A DNA stretch of 64,000 nucleotides, from positions 434,001-498,000 of the forward strand of contig NZ_JAMZEC010000001.1 in assembly GCF_024172185.1 (NCBI RefSeq), written 5' to 3'. Below the pieces are notes generated by a model. The model made no database searches and was not told where the DNA came from. It saw nothing but the letters and a program-made list of their open reading frames with translations. Shown here piece by piece: positions 16,823 through 28,449 of the stretch. Every line of letters starts with the position of its first letter. The stretch's first letter is position 1. Source of the stretch: Nonomuraea roseoviolacea subsp. carminata (GTDB taxonomy: Bacteria > Actinomycetota > Actinomycetes > Streptosporangiales > Streptosporangiaceae). Both the position numbers and the translations under genes were made by a program.

Positions 16823-18175
16823 TCAGCGCCGGGCCTCGCGCCCGGCCCGGGAACCGGCCCTGGACTCGGCCCTGGATTCGGCTCTCGATCCGGCCCTAGA
16901 TCGGGCCCTGACGGCGCGTCCCAGGCCCAGCCAGCTTAGGGCCCGGGCGGCCGGTCCGGGGCCACGGGCGGCGAGGGCCTCGCGGGCGCCGGGCTCGCGT
17001 TTGGCGAACGACAGCAGCATGCCGAGCGCGGCGAGCGTCGGCAGCAGGGCCGACCCGCCGTACGAGACGAGCGGCAGCGGGATGCCGGTGATGGGCAGCA
17101 CGCCGAGGACGGCGCCCATGTTGACGATGGCCTGACCGGCGATCCAGGCCACGATCGCGGCGGCGGCCAGCCGGACGAACGCGTCGTTGACCCGGGTGGC
17201 GACCCGCAGCCCCGCGTACCCGAGCAGCCCGAACAGCGCCACCACGACCAGCGTGCCCATCAGGCCGAGCTCCTCGCCGAGGATGGCGAAGATGAAGTCG
17301 CTCTCGCCGTGGGGCAGCCAGCTCCACTTGGCCCGGCTGCTGCCCAGGCCGAGCCCGAACCAGCCGCCGGAGCCCATCGCGATCTGCCCCTGCACGGCCT
17401 GGTAGCCGGCGCCCTGCGCGTCGGCCCACGGGTCGAGGAACGCGCCGATGCGGGCCATCCGGTACGGCTCCACCTTGATCATGATGATCGCGGCGAGCAC
17501 GGCCAGCGACAGGATGCCGGCGAACAGCTTGATCGGCGCCCCCACCACCCACAGCAGCGCCAGGAAGATCATGAACAGCACGAGCGTGGTGCCGAGGTCG
17601 CGGCCGAGCATGACCATGACGGCCAGGATGGCCGTGCCGGGCATGAGCGGGATCAGCATGTGGCGCCACTCGATGCGGCCGTGCCGGGCGCGCCGGGCCA
17701 GCAGGTCGGCCCCCCACAGCGCGAGCCCGAGCTTGGCCGGCTCGGACGGCTGGAGCGTCAGCGGGCCGACGTAGATCCACCGCTGCGCGCCCAGCTCGGA
17801 CGAGCCGATGAACAGCACCATGACCAGCGCGATGATCGACAACGCCATGAGCGGATAGCCCGCCCACCGGAACACCCGGTGCGGCAGCCGGGAGCAGCCC
17901 CACATGACCAGCACGCCGAGCGCGGCCGAGAACGACTGCTTGATGAACCAGGAGAACGGGTTGCCGGTCTTCTGCATCGCCTCGATGCTGGAGGCCGACA
18001 GCACCATCATCAGCCCGAGAGCGAGCAGCAGGGCGCTGCACCCGAGGATCAGGTAGTAGGTGGTCAGCGGCTTGCCCAGCAGCTCCCTGAGCGCGGCGAG
18101 CTGCTCGCGCGCCCAGCTCGACGGCCCCTCGACGGCGCTCTGCCGCGGCCGGTCCTCGGTGCTGGTGGCGCTCAC
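16823..18175 (-). CDS. ftsW: SEDS peptidoglycan polymerase FtsW
   Basis: A septal peptidoglycan glycosyltransferase that works with FtsI. It has ten predicted transmembrane helices. The SEDS hallmarks are present: GAQRWI near the first large loop, QPSEPAKLGL, DLGTTLVL, GYQAVQGQIAMGSGGWFGLGLG, LPHGESDFIFAILGEELG, and the C-terminal NMGAVLGVLPITGIPLPLVSYGG. Length is 450 residues. The C-terminal tail after the last helix is unusual, with repeated SRAG/SRAE tetrapeptides (about 425-446) encoded by 12-bp DNA repeats at roughly 16850-16910. The GTG start overlaps the murD stop (GTGA). Confidence 0.96.
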   Translation of the reverse strand: MSATSTEDRPRQSAVEGPSSWAREQLAALRELLGKPLTTYYLILGCSALLLALGLMMVLSASSIEAMQKTGNPFSWFIKQSFSAALGVLVMWGCSRLPHRVFRWAGYPLMALSIIALVMVLFIGSSELGAQRWIYVGPLTLQPSEPAKLGLALWGADLLARRARHGRIEWRHMLIPLMPGTAILAVMVMLGRDLGTTLVLFMIFLALLWVVGAPIKLFAGILSLAVLAAIIMIKVEPYRMARIGAFLDPWADAQGAGYQAVQGQIAMGSGGWFGLGLGSSRAKWSWLPHGESDFIFAILGEELGLMGTLVVVALFGLLGYAGLRVATRVNDAFVRLAAAAIVAWIAGQAIVNMGAVLGVLPITGIPLPLVSYGGSALLPTLAALGMLLSFAKREPGAREALAARGPGPAARALSWLGLGRAVRARSRAGSRAESRAESRAGSRAGREARR

Positions 18176-19566
18176 GTGGCGGCCTTCAACCCGTGTACGG
18201 CACGCGCGAAGGCCTCCCCCCGGGCCGGGTACCCCGCGAACATGTCGAGCGACGCCCCGGCCGGCGAGAGCAGCACGGTGTCACCCGGGCGGGCCAGACG
18301 GGCGGCTTCGGTGACGACTTCGTCCATCGCACCAGTGTCTTGGGAGGAGATGTCCACGACGGGGACATCCGGGGCGTGTCGCGCGAGTGCTTCGGCGATC
18401 ACGCCGCGGTCGGCGCCCAGCAGCACCGCCCCGCGCAGCCTCGGCGCGGCCCGGCGCACCAGGTCGTCCACGTCGGCGCCCTTGAGCTGACCGCCCGCGA
18501 TCCACACGATCGACGGGTAGGACGACAGGGCCGCCGCCGCGGCGTGCGGGTTGGTGGCCTTGGAGTCGTCGACGTAGTCGACCTCGCCGAGGCGGGCGAC
18601 GTGCTGGAGGCGGTGCGGGTCGGGCGTGAAGTCGCGCAGGCCCTGGCGTACGGCGGAGGCGGGCACGCCGGCGGCGCGGGCGAGCGCGGCGGCGGCCAGC
18701 GCGTTGGCGACGTTGTGCGGGGCGAGCGGGCGCACGTCGGCCAGCGTGGCGAGCTCCTCGGCCGCCTCCACCGGGTCGGCGACGAACGCCCGGTCCACGA
18801 GGAGGTCCTCGACCACGCCGATCTGCCCGGGCCGCGGCACGCGCAGCGTGAAGCCGACGGCCTTCGGGTACGGCTCGGCCAGCCGGGTGGCCTCGGGGTC
18901 GTCGGCGTTGTAGACGACGGTGCCCGCGCGCTCGAAGATGCGGCCCTTGGCGGCGGCGTACTCCGCCATGGAGCCGTGCCAGTCGAGGTGGTCGGGCGCG
19001 ACGTTGAGGACCGCGGCGGCCAGCGGCGCCAGGGAGCCCGACCAGTGGAGCTGGAAGCTGGACAGCTCCACGGCCAGCGTGTCGTACGCCTCGTCCCCCG
19101 TGCGGGTGACGGCCCGGATGACGGGCTCGCCGACGTTGCCCACGGCGGCGGCGGCGCGACCGGCGGCCAGCAGGATGGACGTGAGCATGCGCACGGCGGT
19201 GGTCTTGCCGTTGGTGCCGGTCAGGGCGAGCCAGGGGGCGGCGCCGGCCGGACGCAGCCGCCAGGCCAGCTCCACCTCGCCGACCACCTCGACGCCGGCC
19301 CGCAGCGCGGCGGCGATCAGCGGGTGGTGCGGCGCCCAGCCGGTGGTGACCAGCCGGGTGACGCCCTCGGGCAGCTCCATGGCCCCGAAGCGGGTCTCCA
19401 CGCCCAGCGCGGCCAGGTCGGCGGCGGCGCGGCGCTGCCGCTCCCCCTCGACGGCCTCCACGACCACGACCCGCTCGCCCCGGGCCGCGAGCGCCTCGGC
19501 GACGGCGGTGCCGGAGACGCCGAGCCCGGCGACGCAGGTGAGGCCGAGGGCCGCCGCGTGGGTCAT
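18172..19566 (-). CDS. murD: UDP-N-acetylmuramoylalanine-D-glutamate ligase
   Basis: Adds D-Glu to UDP-MurNAc-L-Ala. The N-terminal UDP-binding region is [19 protein letters not shown]. The ATP-binding motif is GTNGKTT (117-123). [12 protein letters not shown] and the late [15 protein letters not shown] match the family. 464 residues. The ATG at 19566 forms an ATGA overlap with mraY and the gene ends in a GTGA overlap with ftsW, so it is locked between membrane-protein genes in the coupled chain. Confidence 0.97.
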   Translation of the reverse strand: MTHAAALGLTCVAGLGVSGTAVAEALAARGERVVVVEAVEGERQRRAAADLAALGVETRFGAMELPEGVTRLVTTGWAPHHPLIAAALRAGVEVVGEVELAWRLRPAGAAPWLALTGTNGKTTAVRMLTSILLAAGRAAAAVGNVGEPVIRAVTRTGDEAYDTLAVELSSFQLHWSGSLAPLAAAVLNVAPDHLDWHGSMAEYAAAKGRIFERAGTVVYNADDPEATRLAEPYPKAVGFTLRVPRPGQIGVVEDLLVDRAFVADPVEAAEELATLADVRPLAPHNVANALAAAALARAAGVPASAVRQGLRDFTPDPHRLQHVARLGEVDYVDDSKATNPHAAAAALSSYPSIVWIAGGQLKGADVDDLVRRAAPRLRGAVLLGADRGVIAEALARHAPDVPVVDISSQDTGAMDEVVTEAARLARPGDTVLLSPAGASLDMFAGYPARGEAFARAVHGLKAAT

Positions 19567-20614
19567 CGCGGCATCCACTCGACGTAGAACAGGCCGAGGC
19601 CGAGGGCGGCGCACAGCATGGCGATCAGCCAGAACCGGACCACGATCGTGGTCTCCGCCCAGCCCTTCAGCTCGAAGTGGTGCTGCAGCGGCGCCATCCG
19701 GAACACGCGTTTGCCGGTCATCTTGAACGAGCCCACCTGGATGATCACCGACAGGGTGATGATCACGCACAGGCCGGCGAGGATGATGAGCAGGAGCTGG
19801 GTGCGGGTGGCGATGGCCAGGCCCGCCAGCACGCCGCCCAGCGCGAGGGAGCCGGTGTCGCCCATGAAGATCTTGGCGGGGGGCGCGTTCCACCACAGGA
19901 AGCCGATGAGCGCCCCGAGCACGGCGGCGGCCACCACGGCCAGGTCGAGGGGGTCGCGCACCCAGTAGCAGTTGGGGCCGAGCTGGTCGATGCAGTTGTT
20001 GCGCAGCTGCCAGTTGCCGATCAGCACGTACGCGGCGAGCACGACACCGGTCGCGCCGCTGGCCAGGCCGTCGAGGCCGTCGGTGAGGTTCACCGCGTTG
20101 GAGAAGCCGACGATCATGATCAGCACCCAGATGGTGAACCCGACGATGCCCAGCGGCGGCCCGAAGTCGCGCAGGAACGACAGGCGCGGCTCGGCGGGCG
20201 TGATGCCGTACACGTTGGCCTGCTGGGTCACCATCACCGCGAAGATCGCTCCGACGACGAGCTGGCCCAGCGCCTTGGCGCCGCTGCGCAGGCCCAGGCT
20301 GCGCTGCTTGTAGATCTTGATGAAGTCGTCGAGGAAGCCGACCGCGCCGAGGCCGGTCATGAGGAACAGCACCAGCAGGCCCGAGACGGTGGGCGGCGAC
20401 AGCATGGCCAGGTGGGAACCGCCGTAGGCCAGCAGCGAGGCCAGCACGATGACGATGCCGCCCATGGTGGGGGTGCCGCGCTTGTCGTAGTGGCCGGACG
20501 GGCCCTCCTCGCGGATCTCCTGGCCGTAGCCACGACGGGAGAGCAGCCGGATGGCCAGGGGGGTGCCGAGCATCGACAGGATGAGTCCCACCGCGCCGGC
20601 GATGATGATGTTGT

Positions 20615-20618
<4 letters not shown>
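19563..20618 (-). CDS. mraY: Phospho-N-acetylmuramoyl-pentapeptide transferase
   Basis: An integral membrane enzyme that transfers phospho-MurNAc-pentapeptide to undecaprenyl phosphate, making lipid I. It has ten transmembrane helices. GTPTMGG, the aspartate-rich [15 protein letters not shown] and [13 protein letters not shown] are the diagnostic motifs, with the His-containing [11 protein letters not shown] loop near the C-terminus. 351 residues, normal length. Its GTG start overlaps the murF stop and its TGA overlaps the murD ATG. Confidence 0.97.
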
Positions 20619-22041
<1,423 letters not shown>

Positions 22042-22045
<4 letters not shown>

Positions 22046-23592
22046 GCGTGCTTCCTGCTTTCCTTGCGTGCGTCGATCGCCCGGGCGACGACCTCGCGGT
22101 CGTCGAAGGGGATCACCTCGCCTGAAATGTACTGACCCTGCTCATGGCCCTTGCCCGCCACCACGATCACGTCGCCGCGGCCGGCCTGGCCGACCGCCAG
22201 CTCGATCGCGGCCGCGCGGTCAGGCTCAATGATCACATGAGCGCGGTCGTGCCGCGGAACGCGGAGCGCTCCCTCCATCATCGCGGCCAGGATGGCCAGC
22301 GGGTCCTCCGAACGGGGATTGTCGCTGGTGAAAATCGCCACATCGGCCAGCCGGGCCGCGGCCTCGCCCATGAGGGGCCGCTTGCCCGTGTCGCGGTCGC
22401 CGCCGCAGCCGAGCACCACGGTGAGCCGCCCGGCGGTGACCTCGCGCAAGGACGTCAGCACCGACTCGACCGCGCCGGGTTTGTGCGAGTAGTCGACCAC
22501 GGCCTGGAAGTCGTCGCCGGCGCCCGTGATCCGCTCCATGCGGCCCGGCACCCCGGTCATCGCGCCGACGCCGTGGACGGCCGTCTGGAGCGGCACGCCG
22601 GCCTCGACGAGGGTGACGACGGCGCCGAGCGCGTTGGCGACGTTGAACGGGCCGGGCAGCGAGATCTGCGCGTCGGCCTCGACCCCGCCGGGGCCCACCA
22701 CGCGGAAGGCGCTGCCGTCGGCGCCGAGCCGGGTGTCCAGCGCCCGCCAGGCCGCCTCCGGGTCGCCGAGCGCCGAGAACGTGGTCATCGGCACCTTGGC
22801 CCGCGTCAGCAGCTCGCGGCCGTACGGGTCGTCGTAGTTGGTGACGCCCGCCCGGCACATCTCCGGCTGGAACAGCCGGGCCTTGGTGGAGAAGTAGTCG
22901 TCGAGGTCCTTGTGGAAGTCCAGGTGGTCCTGCGACAGGTTGGTGAACAGCGCCACGTCGTAGTGGACGCCGTCGACGCGGCCGAGCGCCAGGGCGTGGC
23001 TGGAGACCTCCATGGCCGCCGCCGTCACGCCCCGCTCGCGCATGAGGGCGAACAGGCCGTGCAGCTCGGACGCCTCGGGCGTGGTCAGCCGCGGGTGGAA
23101 CACCAGGTCGCCCGCGTGGATCTCGACGCCGCCGACCAGGCCCGTGGTGTGGCCGGCCGCCCGCAGCCCCGCCTCCAGCAGGAACGTCGTGGTGGACTTG
23201 CCGCTGGTGCCGGTGACGCCGAGCACCTGGACGTCGTGGGCCGGCTGGCCGTACACCCAGGAGGCGACCTGCCCGAGCAGGGCCCGCGGGTCGGGCACGA
23301 CCAGCACCGGCAGCCCGGTCGCGACGGCCCGCTCGCGGCCCGCCTCGTCGGTGAGGATCGCCGCGGCGCCGCGCGCCATGGCCTGCGCCACGAAGGACGC
23401 GCCGTGGGCGGTGCTGCCGGGCAGGGCGACGTACAGGTCGCCGCGCATGACCTCACGCGAGTCGATGGTGACACCGGTCAGCGCGGCATGGGGCGACCTC
23501 GCCGAGCCGGACTCGGCGTCGAGCATGGTCGCCAGCCCGGTCAGCGGGCGGGGCGGACTGGTCGTTGGACGCATAGACGACGGGGGACGCAC
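22042..23592 (-). CDS. murE: UDP-MurNAc-L-alanyl-D-glutamate-2,6-diaminopimelate ligase
   Basis: Adds the third amino acid of the stem peptide. DNPRSEDP (residues 424-431) is the motif of meso-diaminopimelate-specific enzymes, so the wall is inferred to contain DAP rather than lysine. The P-loop is GTSGKSTTT (128-136), and NLSQDHLDFHKD and GKGHEQGQ are present. 516 residues. The start is uncertain: GTG at 23592 (22 bp after ftsI) is used, but ATG at 23574 would lose only six non-conserved residues, and neither has a strong ribosome-binding site. Confidence 0.96.
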
Positions 23593-23614
23593 GGCGGCAG
23601 CGTACCTTCCCCGG

Positions 23615-26600
23615 TCACTGTCCCGCGCGCGTCCGCACCGCGGGCGCGGTGGAACCCGTGGGCGGGATCTTCCTGCTCTTGATGGCGAACGTCATCACAT
23701 CCTTGAACACGGGCGCGGCGATCTGCCCGCCGAAGTGTCCGTTCTTCGGGTTCTGCAACACCGACAGCACCACCAGCCGGGGCGCGTCGGCGGGGCTGAA
23801 GCCCGCGAACGAGGCCGTGTATCCGTCGTAACGGCCCAACTGCTGATCGTAGCGGTCCGCGGTGCCCGTCTTGCCCGCCACCCGGTAACCGGGGATGGCG
23901 GCGAGCTCACCCGTGCCCTGGGCGCTCACCGCGGCCTCCAGCATGGTGGTGATCTCCTTGGCCGTGTGTTCGCTGACCACGCGGGTCTTCCTGCCCGGGG
24001 CGGAGGGGACGAACCGCCCCGACGCGTCCGTCGTGCCGGCCACGATCTGCGGCTCGATCTTCACGCCGCCGTTGGCGATCGTCTGGTACACGCTGGCCAT
24101 CTGCAGCGCGGTCACCGACACGCCCTGGCCGTAGGCGACCGTGCAGCTCTGGCTGCCGGACCAGGTCTTGTAGTCGGGCAGCAGACCGGCGCTCGCGCCG
24201 GGCACGCCGCCGCCGGGCGTCGCTCCGAAGCCGAACGCCTTGAGCATGCGGTACAGCCGCTCGCTGCCGATCTTGCGGGCGGCCATGATGGTCGCGACGT
24301 TGCTGGACTGCGCCATCGCCTCGCGGAAGGTCATCGCCTCCGCCGGGTGCGGGTGGGCGTCGCGCAGCACCCGGTCGTAGCACTTGATGTTGTCCTTGAC
24401 CTGGAAGACCGTGTCGGGGCTGACCACGCCGGCCTCCAGCGTCGCCGCCGCGGTGATGACCTTGTTGGTGCTGCCGGGCTCGAACACGTCGGCGGCGGCC
24501 CGGTTGACGTACAGGCCGGGCGGGGCCTTGCCCCAGTTGTTCAGGTCGAGCTCGGGGGCGTTGGCCATGGCGATGATCTGCGCCGTCCGCACGTCCATGA
24601 CGATGACGGTGCCGCTGCTCGCGCCCGCCTCCTTCACCTGCGCGGCGAGGGCCCGCTGGGCGGCCCACTGGATGTCGCGGTCGATGGTCAGCCGCACGTC
24701 GCGGCCGTCGACCGGGGCGGTGCGCTGGGTGCTGGTCATGGGGATGGGCTGGCCGTCGCGGCCCGTCTCGGCCCGCTGCTCGCCGTCGCGGCCGGCCAGC
24801 AGGGAGTTCTTGGCCGCCTCGATGCCGCCGAGGCCCTTGCCCTCGTCGCCGACGAACCCGATGAGGCTGCCCGCCAGGTCGCCGGCCGGGTAGAGCCGCC
24901 GGTAGATCTTCTTCGCCGTCAGGCCGGGCACGCCGCCCTTGAGCAGGCGGGCGGCCACGCCGGGGTCGACGTCCCTGGCCAGGAGCTGGTAGCGGGTGCC
25001 GGTCACCGCCAGCTTGGCGGCCATCTCCTGCTCGGACCTGCCGAGGTGGGCGGCCAGGGCCTGGGCGACCGCGGGACGCGCGGCGGGAGGCACCACGCTG
25101 GGGTCGATGGCGATCTCGCGCGCCTCGGCGGTGACGGCCAGCGGGTGGCCGCCGACGTCGGTGATCGTGCCGCGCTTGGCCGGGATCTGCTGGGTCTGCA
25201 GGCGCTGGCTGGCGGCCCGCGCCTCGTACACCTTGGAGTCGAGGCCCTGCATCTGGATCAGACGGCCGGCGAAGATCGACAGGATGAACGTCATGCCGAT
25301 GAGGCCGACGTTGATGCGCCGGCGCGGGCTGCCGAGGCGCAGCACGAGAGGCGGCCTGGCGGGGCGGGACGGCGGCCTGCGCCCCGACCCGGGCCCGCCG
25401 CCGCGTCCTCCCGGGCCCCGGCCGCCGGGACCTTGGCCGTCGGGGTCCCAGCCGTCCTGGCCCCAGGCACCTGGGGCTCCGGGCAGGCGGGACAGCAGCG
25501 CGCCCAGGCCGCGGGCGAACGGGCTCGCGGGCCCGCGACGCGGGGCTCCCCTGCGGGGGACGGTGGGGCGTCCTGGGGCGTCCTTGGGGGCGCGTCCACG
25601 AGGGTCGCGCTCCTGCGCCGCGGCCCGGCCACGCGCGCTGCCCCGGTCGCGCGGGTCACGATCGCGGTCGCGCGGGTCACGATCACGCGGGTCACGATCA
25701 CGGAGGTCGCGGTCGCGGAGGTCGCGATCACGCGGGTCACGATCACGGGGATCGCGGCGCCCGCTCGGGTCACGATCGCGGTCGTGCGGGTCCTGATCAC
25801 GGTCGCGGTCGCGCGGGTCACGACCGCGGTCGCGCGGGTCCCGACCGCGGGGATCACGATCACGCGGGTCACGATCGTGCGGGTCACGATCACGGTCGCG
25901 GGGGTCGCGGCTGCGGTCACGGGGGTCGCGGGAGTCGCGGCTGCGGGAGTCGCGTGGGTCGGCGTCCTGCGCGGAGGTCCGGCGCGTCCCCGCTCCCTGA
26001 GCGCCGTCCTGGCGCAGGCGGCCGCGCCCGGACGGCCCGCCGGCCTCGCCACGCGCGCGGCCCCGGGCGGGCTCGGCGCCGTCGCCCTCACGGCCGCGGA
26101 TGACACGTCCCAGAGGCTCCTGACGGGAACGGGCACGCGGACCGTCACCGTCGTCCTGACGGGAACGCGCACGCGGACCGTCACCGTCGTCCTGACGGGA
26201 ACGCGCACGCGGACCGTCGCCGTCGTCCTGGCGGCCGGCGCGCGCCGACGGGGTCTCGCCGCGTCCCCTGAGGGGCGGGAGGTCGTCACGGTCCTGAGCC
26301 GAGCGCCTGGAGCGGGCGGAACCGGCCAGCGGGTCCCAGTCCGCCGGGTCGCCGTCGTCCTGGCGGGAGCGGCGGGCGTCGGCGGAGTCGCGCTCGGCCC
26401 GGCCGCCCGGCCGGTCCTGGCGGGCGTTCACCCGGTCGTCGGCCGAACGGCCGCCCGACCGCCCGCGCGCGCCGTCTCGCGACGAGCGGCCGTGTGGCAG
26501 GTCCAGGGGGTCACCTTCCCAGTCCCGGCGCGTACGGCCCCGAGCGGGGCCCTGTGGTTCACCGTCGGGGTCACGGCGCAGGCGTCCCCGGGGAGCGGCC

Positions 26601-27109
26601 TCTCGCGCGTCGTCATCACGCTCACGGCCCGCACGGGCACGCGGCGCGGCATCGCGCGCGGCGTCGTCACGGTCGCGGCGTACGCGTCCCGCCGGTAGGC
26701 CGCGTGGGTCGTCGTCCTGGACCCGGCGCAGGCGGCCACGGGCCCGCGGCTCGTCGTCCGGGTCGCGACGCAGGCGGCCGCCCGCGTCCTGCGGTGCGCG
26801 GGTGCGGGGCGGGTCCTGGGGTGTGCGGCCACGGGGCGTGCGGCCGCGCGGCCGGTCGTCCGGGTCGTCGTCGGCCAAGCCGCCGGAGGACAGATCGAAG
26901 GGCAGGTCGAACGGGTCATGGCGCTTCCCGGGGTCGCGACGGTCGTCGGACGACGCGCGCCCCGTCCCCTCCGAACGGGACGAACCCGTCTGCCTGCCCG
27001 GCCTTCCGGGACCGCCGGGCGTACGACGGGCGGCGCCGGGCCCTCCCTGAGAGCCGGCGCCGCCCCCGCCACGGCCGGGCCCCTGGCCCCTGCCGCCTGT
27101 GTCCCTCAC
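23615..27109 (-). CDS. ftsI: Septal penicillin-binding protein FtsI (PBP3) with a giant N-terminal extension
   Basis: A class B transpeptidase that cross-links septal peptidoglycan. One transmembrane helix lies at about residues 596-615 (INVGLIGMTFILSIFAGRLI). The PBP dimerisation region follows (RGTITDVGGHPLAVT). The transpeptidase motifs are S880-T-N-K883 (PGSTNK), S935-S-N937 and K1080-T-G-T-A. The catalytic half is of normal size (~570 residues). The roughly 590 residues before the helix are cytoplasmic and extremely Arg/Asp/Gly-rich, with many DPRDRD-type units and three 12-residue QDDGDGPRARSR repeats. Typical FtsI proteins have tens of residues here, at most 100-150. The start is fixed by a GTGA overlap with the ftsL stop at 27106-27109, and no other start with a clear ribosome-binding site was seen nearer the helix. 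Confidence 0.9.
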   Translation of the reverse strand: MRDTGGRGQGPGRGGGGAGSQGGPGAARRTPGGPGRPGRQTGSSRSEGTGRASSDDRRDPGKRHDPFDLPFDLSSGGLADDDPDDRPRGRTPRGRTPQDPPRTRAPQDAGGRLRRDPDDEPRARGRLRRVQDDDPRGLPAGRVRRDRDDAARDAAPRARAGRERDDDAREAAPRGRLRRDPDGEPQGPARGRTRRDWEGDPLDLPHGRSSRDGARGRSGGRSADDRVNARQDRPGGRAERDSADARRSRQDDGDPADWDPLAGSARSRRSAQDRDDLPPLRGRGETPSARAGRQDDGDGPRARSRQDDGDGPRARSRQDDGDGPRARSRQEPLGRVIRGREGDGAEPARGRARGEAGGPSGRGRLRQDGAQGAGTRRTSAQDADPRDSRSRDSRDPRDRSRDPRDRDRDPHDRDPRDRDPRGRDPRDRGRDPRDRDRDQDPHDRDRDPSGRRDPRDRDPRDRDLRDRDLRDRDPRDRDPRDRDRDPRDRGSARGRAAAQERDPRGRAPKDAPGRPTVPRRGAPRRGPASPFARGLGALLSRLPGAPGAWGQDGWDPDGQGPGGRGPGGRGGGPGSGRRPPSRPARPPLVLRLGSPRRRINVGLIGMTFILSIFAGRLIQMQGLDSKVYEARAASQRLQTQQIPAKRGTITDVGGHPLAVTAEAREIAIDPSVVPPAARPAVAQALAAHLGRSEQEMAAKLAVTGTRYQLLARDVDPGVAARLLKGGVPGLTAKKIYRRLYPAGDLAGSLIGFVGDEGKGLGGIEAAKNSLLAGRDGEQRAETGRDGQPIPMTSTQRTAPVDGRDVRLTIDRDIQWAAQRALAAQVKEAGASSGTVIVMDVRTAQIIAMANAPELDLNNWGKAPPGLYVNRAAADVFEPGSTNKVITAAATLEAGVVSPDTVFQVKDNIKCYDRVLRDAHPHPAEAMTFREAMAQSSNVATIMAARKIGSERLYRMLKAFGFGATPGGGVPGASAGLLPDYKTWSGSQSCTVAYGQGVSVTALQMASVYQTIANGGVKIEPQIVAGTTDASGRFVPSAPGRKTRVVSEHTAKEITTMLEAAVSAQGTGELAAIPGYRVAGKTGTADRYDQQLGRYDGYTASFAGFSPADAPRLVVLSVLQNPKNGHFGGQIAAPVFKDVMTFAIKSRKIPPTGSTAPAVRTRAGQ
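25600..25960 (-). repeat. Degenerate 12-18-bp tandem repeat block in ftsI (DPRDRD units)
   Basis: Repeated CGCGGGTCACGATCACG-like units on the plus strand encode alternating DPRDRD, DPHDRD and DLRDRD hexa- and octapeptides over about 120 codons. Units are imperfect and vary in length by multiples of 3, so the frame is always kept. Boundaries are approximate. Confidence 0.8.
26119..26226 (-). repeat. 36-bp tandem repeat, three copies, in ftsI
   Basis: Copies begin at 26119, 26155 and 26191 with exactly 36-bp period and only a few mismatches. Each encodes a 12-residue QDDGDGPRARSR unit. The high identity indicates recent expansion. Confidence 0.9.
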
Positions 27110-28449
27110 CGGGTCCGGCCCACCAGCCCGGCGTCGGCTCCGGTGCCGGCCGGGGCGCCGCCGTCGGCGCCCTGCCCGGTCGTCGCACCGGACGTGCCAC
27201 CGGCTTCGCCGCCGGACGCGTCACCGGTCCGGTGGTCCTGTCCGGACGTGCCACCCGTACGCGCCCCGCCGCCGGACGTACCCGTCCCGCCCTCGCCACC
27301 GGGCACCGTCGCGGTGCCGGGCGTGGTGCCCGTCGTGCCGGTCTCGGCCGTGCCGCCCGTGCCCGTCCTGGCCTCGCCGCCCGTCACCGTCGTGGTGCCG
27401 GGCGTGGTGCCCTTCGTGGCCGGGGTGCCGGTGCCGTTCGTGACCGGGGTGCCGGTCTCCGTGCCCGTGCCGGGCTTGGCGGCGCCCTTGCCCGTGTCGC
27501 CGAGCGTGAGCGGGTTGATGCTGTTGTCGAGGTGGAGGCCCTGGTCCTCGGCCCGCCTGGCGATGACGGACGCCTGCGTCTCCTCCTCGATCACCTGCTT
27601 GAGCCGGTCGTTGTGCTGGCGCGCGGCGGCGATCTCGCTCCGCAGCCGCGAGGCGGTGATCGAGTCCTGGGCGAGCACGGTGTTGAGCAGCAGCAGGCTC
27701 ACCAGGCCACCGCAGAGCAGCCCGACGACGAGCAGCACGAACGGCGCCCGCTGGCGGCGGCGGGCCGGGACCCCCCGGGCCGCGGGGCGGGCGGCGCGCT
27801 CGCTGCGGTCACGGTGGGAGGCGGACTCGGCGGCCGGGCGCGGGCGCGGGATCGGCCGCGCCGAAGGCGACGGCTCCTGGCCGGGGCCCGTGCCGGGACC
27901 CGGTCGCGTCGTGGGCTCGCCGGACGGCCGCGCGGGCGGCGCGGCGGGTGACGTGCCGGCGGGGCCGGTGAGCGTGCGGGTGCCGTTCTTGGGCTGCTGG
28001 GCGGGCGCGGGCCTGCGACGGCCCGTGCCGGGCGCGCCGGCGGCCCCGCCCTTGACCCCGCCGCGCGCGCCGGAGCGCGCCGCGCCAGGCCGCGACGGAC
28101 CGGCCGACGGCAGGTCGGGCGAGCTGTGGTCGGATGAGGTGAAGTCGGGCAGCGTGATGACCGGCGTGTCGGCGTCCGCGGCGGCGGAACCGGAGGCACC
28201 GCGACCGGACGCGCGGCGCTCGCCCGCATCGGACGCGCCGCGGCCGGAGGCACCCGACCCGGACGCGCCACCACCGGAGGCGGCCGACCGCGACGCGCCA
28301 CGGCTGGACGCTCCGCCGGAGGCCGACCCGGACGCGCCGGTGTCGGACGCGCCGCCGGGTGTGGCGGCGCCGGGCGCGGCGGGCTCGAGCACGGTGCCGC
28401 GGGCGGACGCGCGCCGCCTGGTCTCCTGCTCAGTCGTGGTCGTCAACAC
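27106..28449 (-). CDS. ftsL: Cell division protein FtsL, greatly enlarged
   Basis: Identified by position between rsmH and ftsI and by its centre. One transmembrane helix at about 236-258 ([20 protein letters not shown]) is followed by a coiled coil (about 262-300, [20 protein letters not shown]) and a short EDQGLHLD segment, which is the FtsL/septum-initiator pattern. FtsL is normally 100-200 residues; this one has 447. The 235-residue cytoplasmic part is Gly/Ala/Ser- then Pro/Arg-rich, and the 135-residue outer tail is Gly/Thr-rich (TGTGG-type repeats). The GTG start at 28449 overlaps the rsmH end by 20 bases, but other in-frame starts are possible. The stop overlaps the ftsI start as GTGA. 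Confidence 0.82.
   Translation of the reverse strand: MLTTTTEQETRRRASARGTVLEPAAPGAATPGGASDTGASGSASGGASSRGASRSAASGGGASGSGASGRGASDAGERRASGRGASGSAAADADTPVITLPDFTSSDHSSPDLPSAGPSRPGAARSGARGGVKGGAAGAPGTGRRRPAPAQQPKNGTRTLTGPAGTSPAAPPARPSGEPTTRPGPGTGPGQEPSPSARPIPRPRPAAESASHRDRSERAARPAARGVPARRRQRAPFVLLVVGLLCGGLVSLLLLNTVLAQDSITASRLRSEIAAARQHNDRLKQVIEEETQASVIARRAEDQGLHLDNSINPLTLGDTGKGAAKPGTGTETGTPVTNGTGTPATKGTTPGTTTVTGGEARTGTGGTAETGTTGTTPGTATVPGGEGGTGTSGGGARTGGTSGQDHRTGDASGGEAGGTSGATTGQGADGGAPAGTGADAGLVGRTR

Noticed and set aside
23012..26698. 1228-codon plus-strand open frame antisense to murE and ftsI
   Set aside because: It is the complement of the FtsI extension and catalytic domain. Its VTITRVTIT-type repeats mirror the DPRD repeats. 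The FtsI frame is supported by conserved motifs and by stop-start overlaps on both sides.
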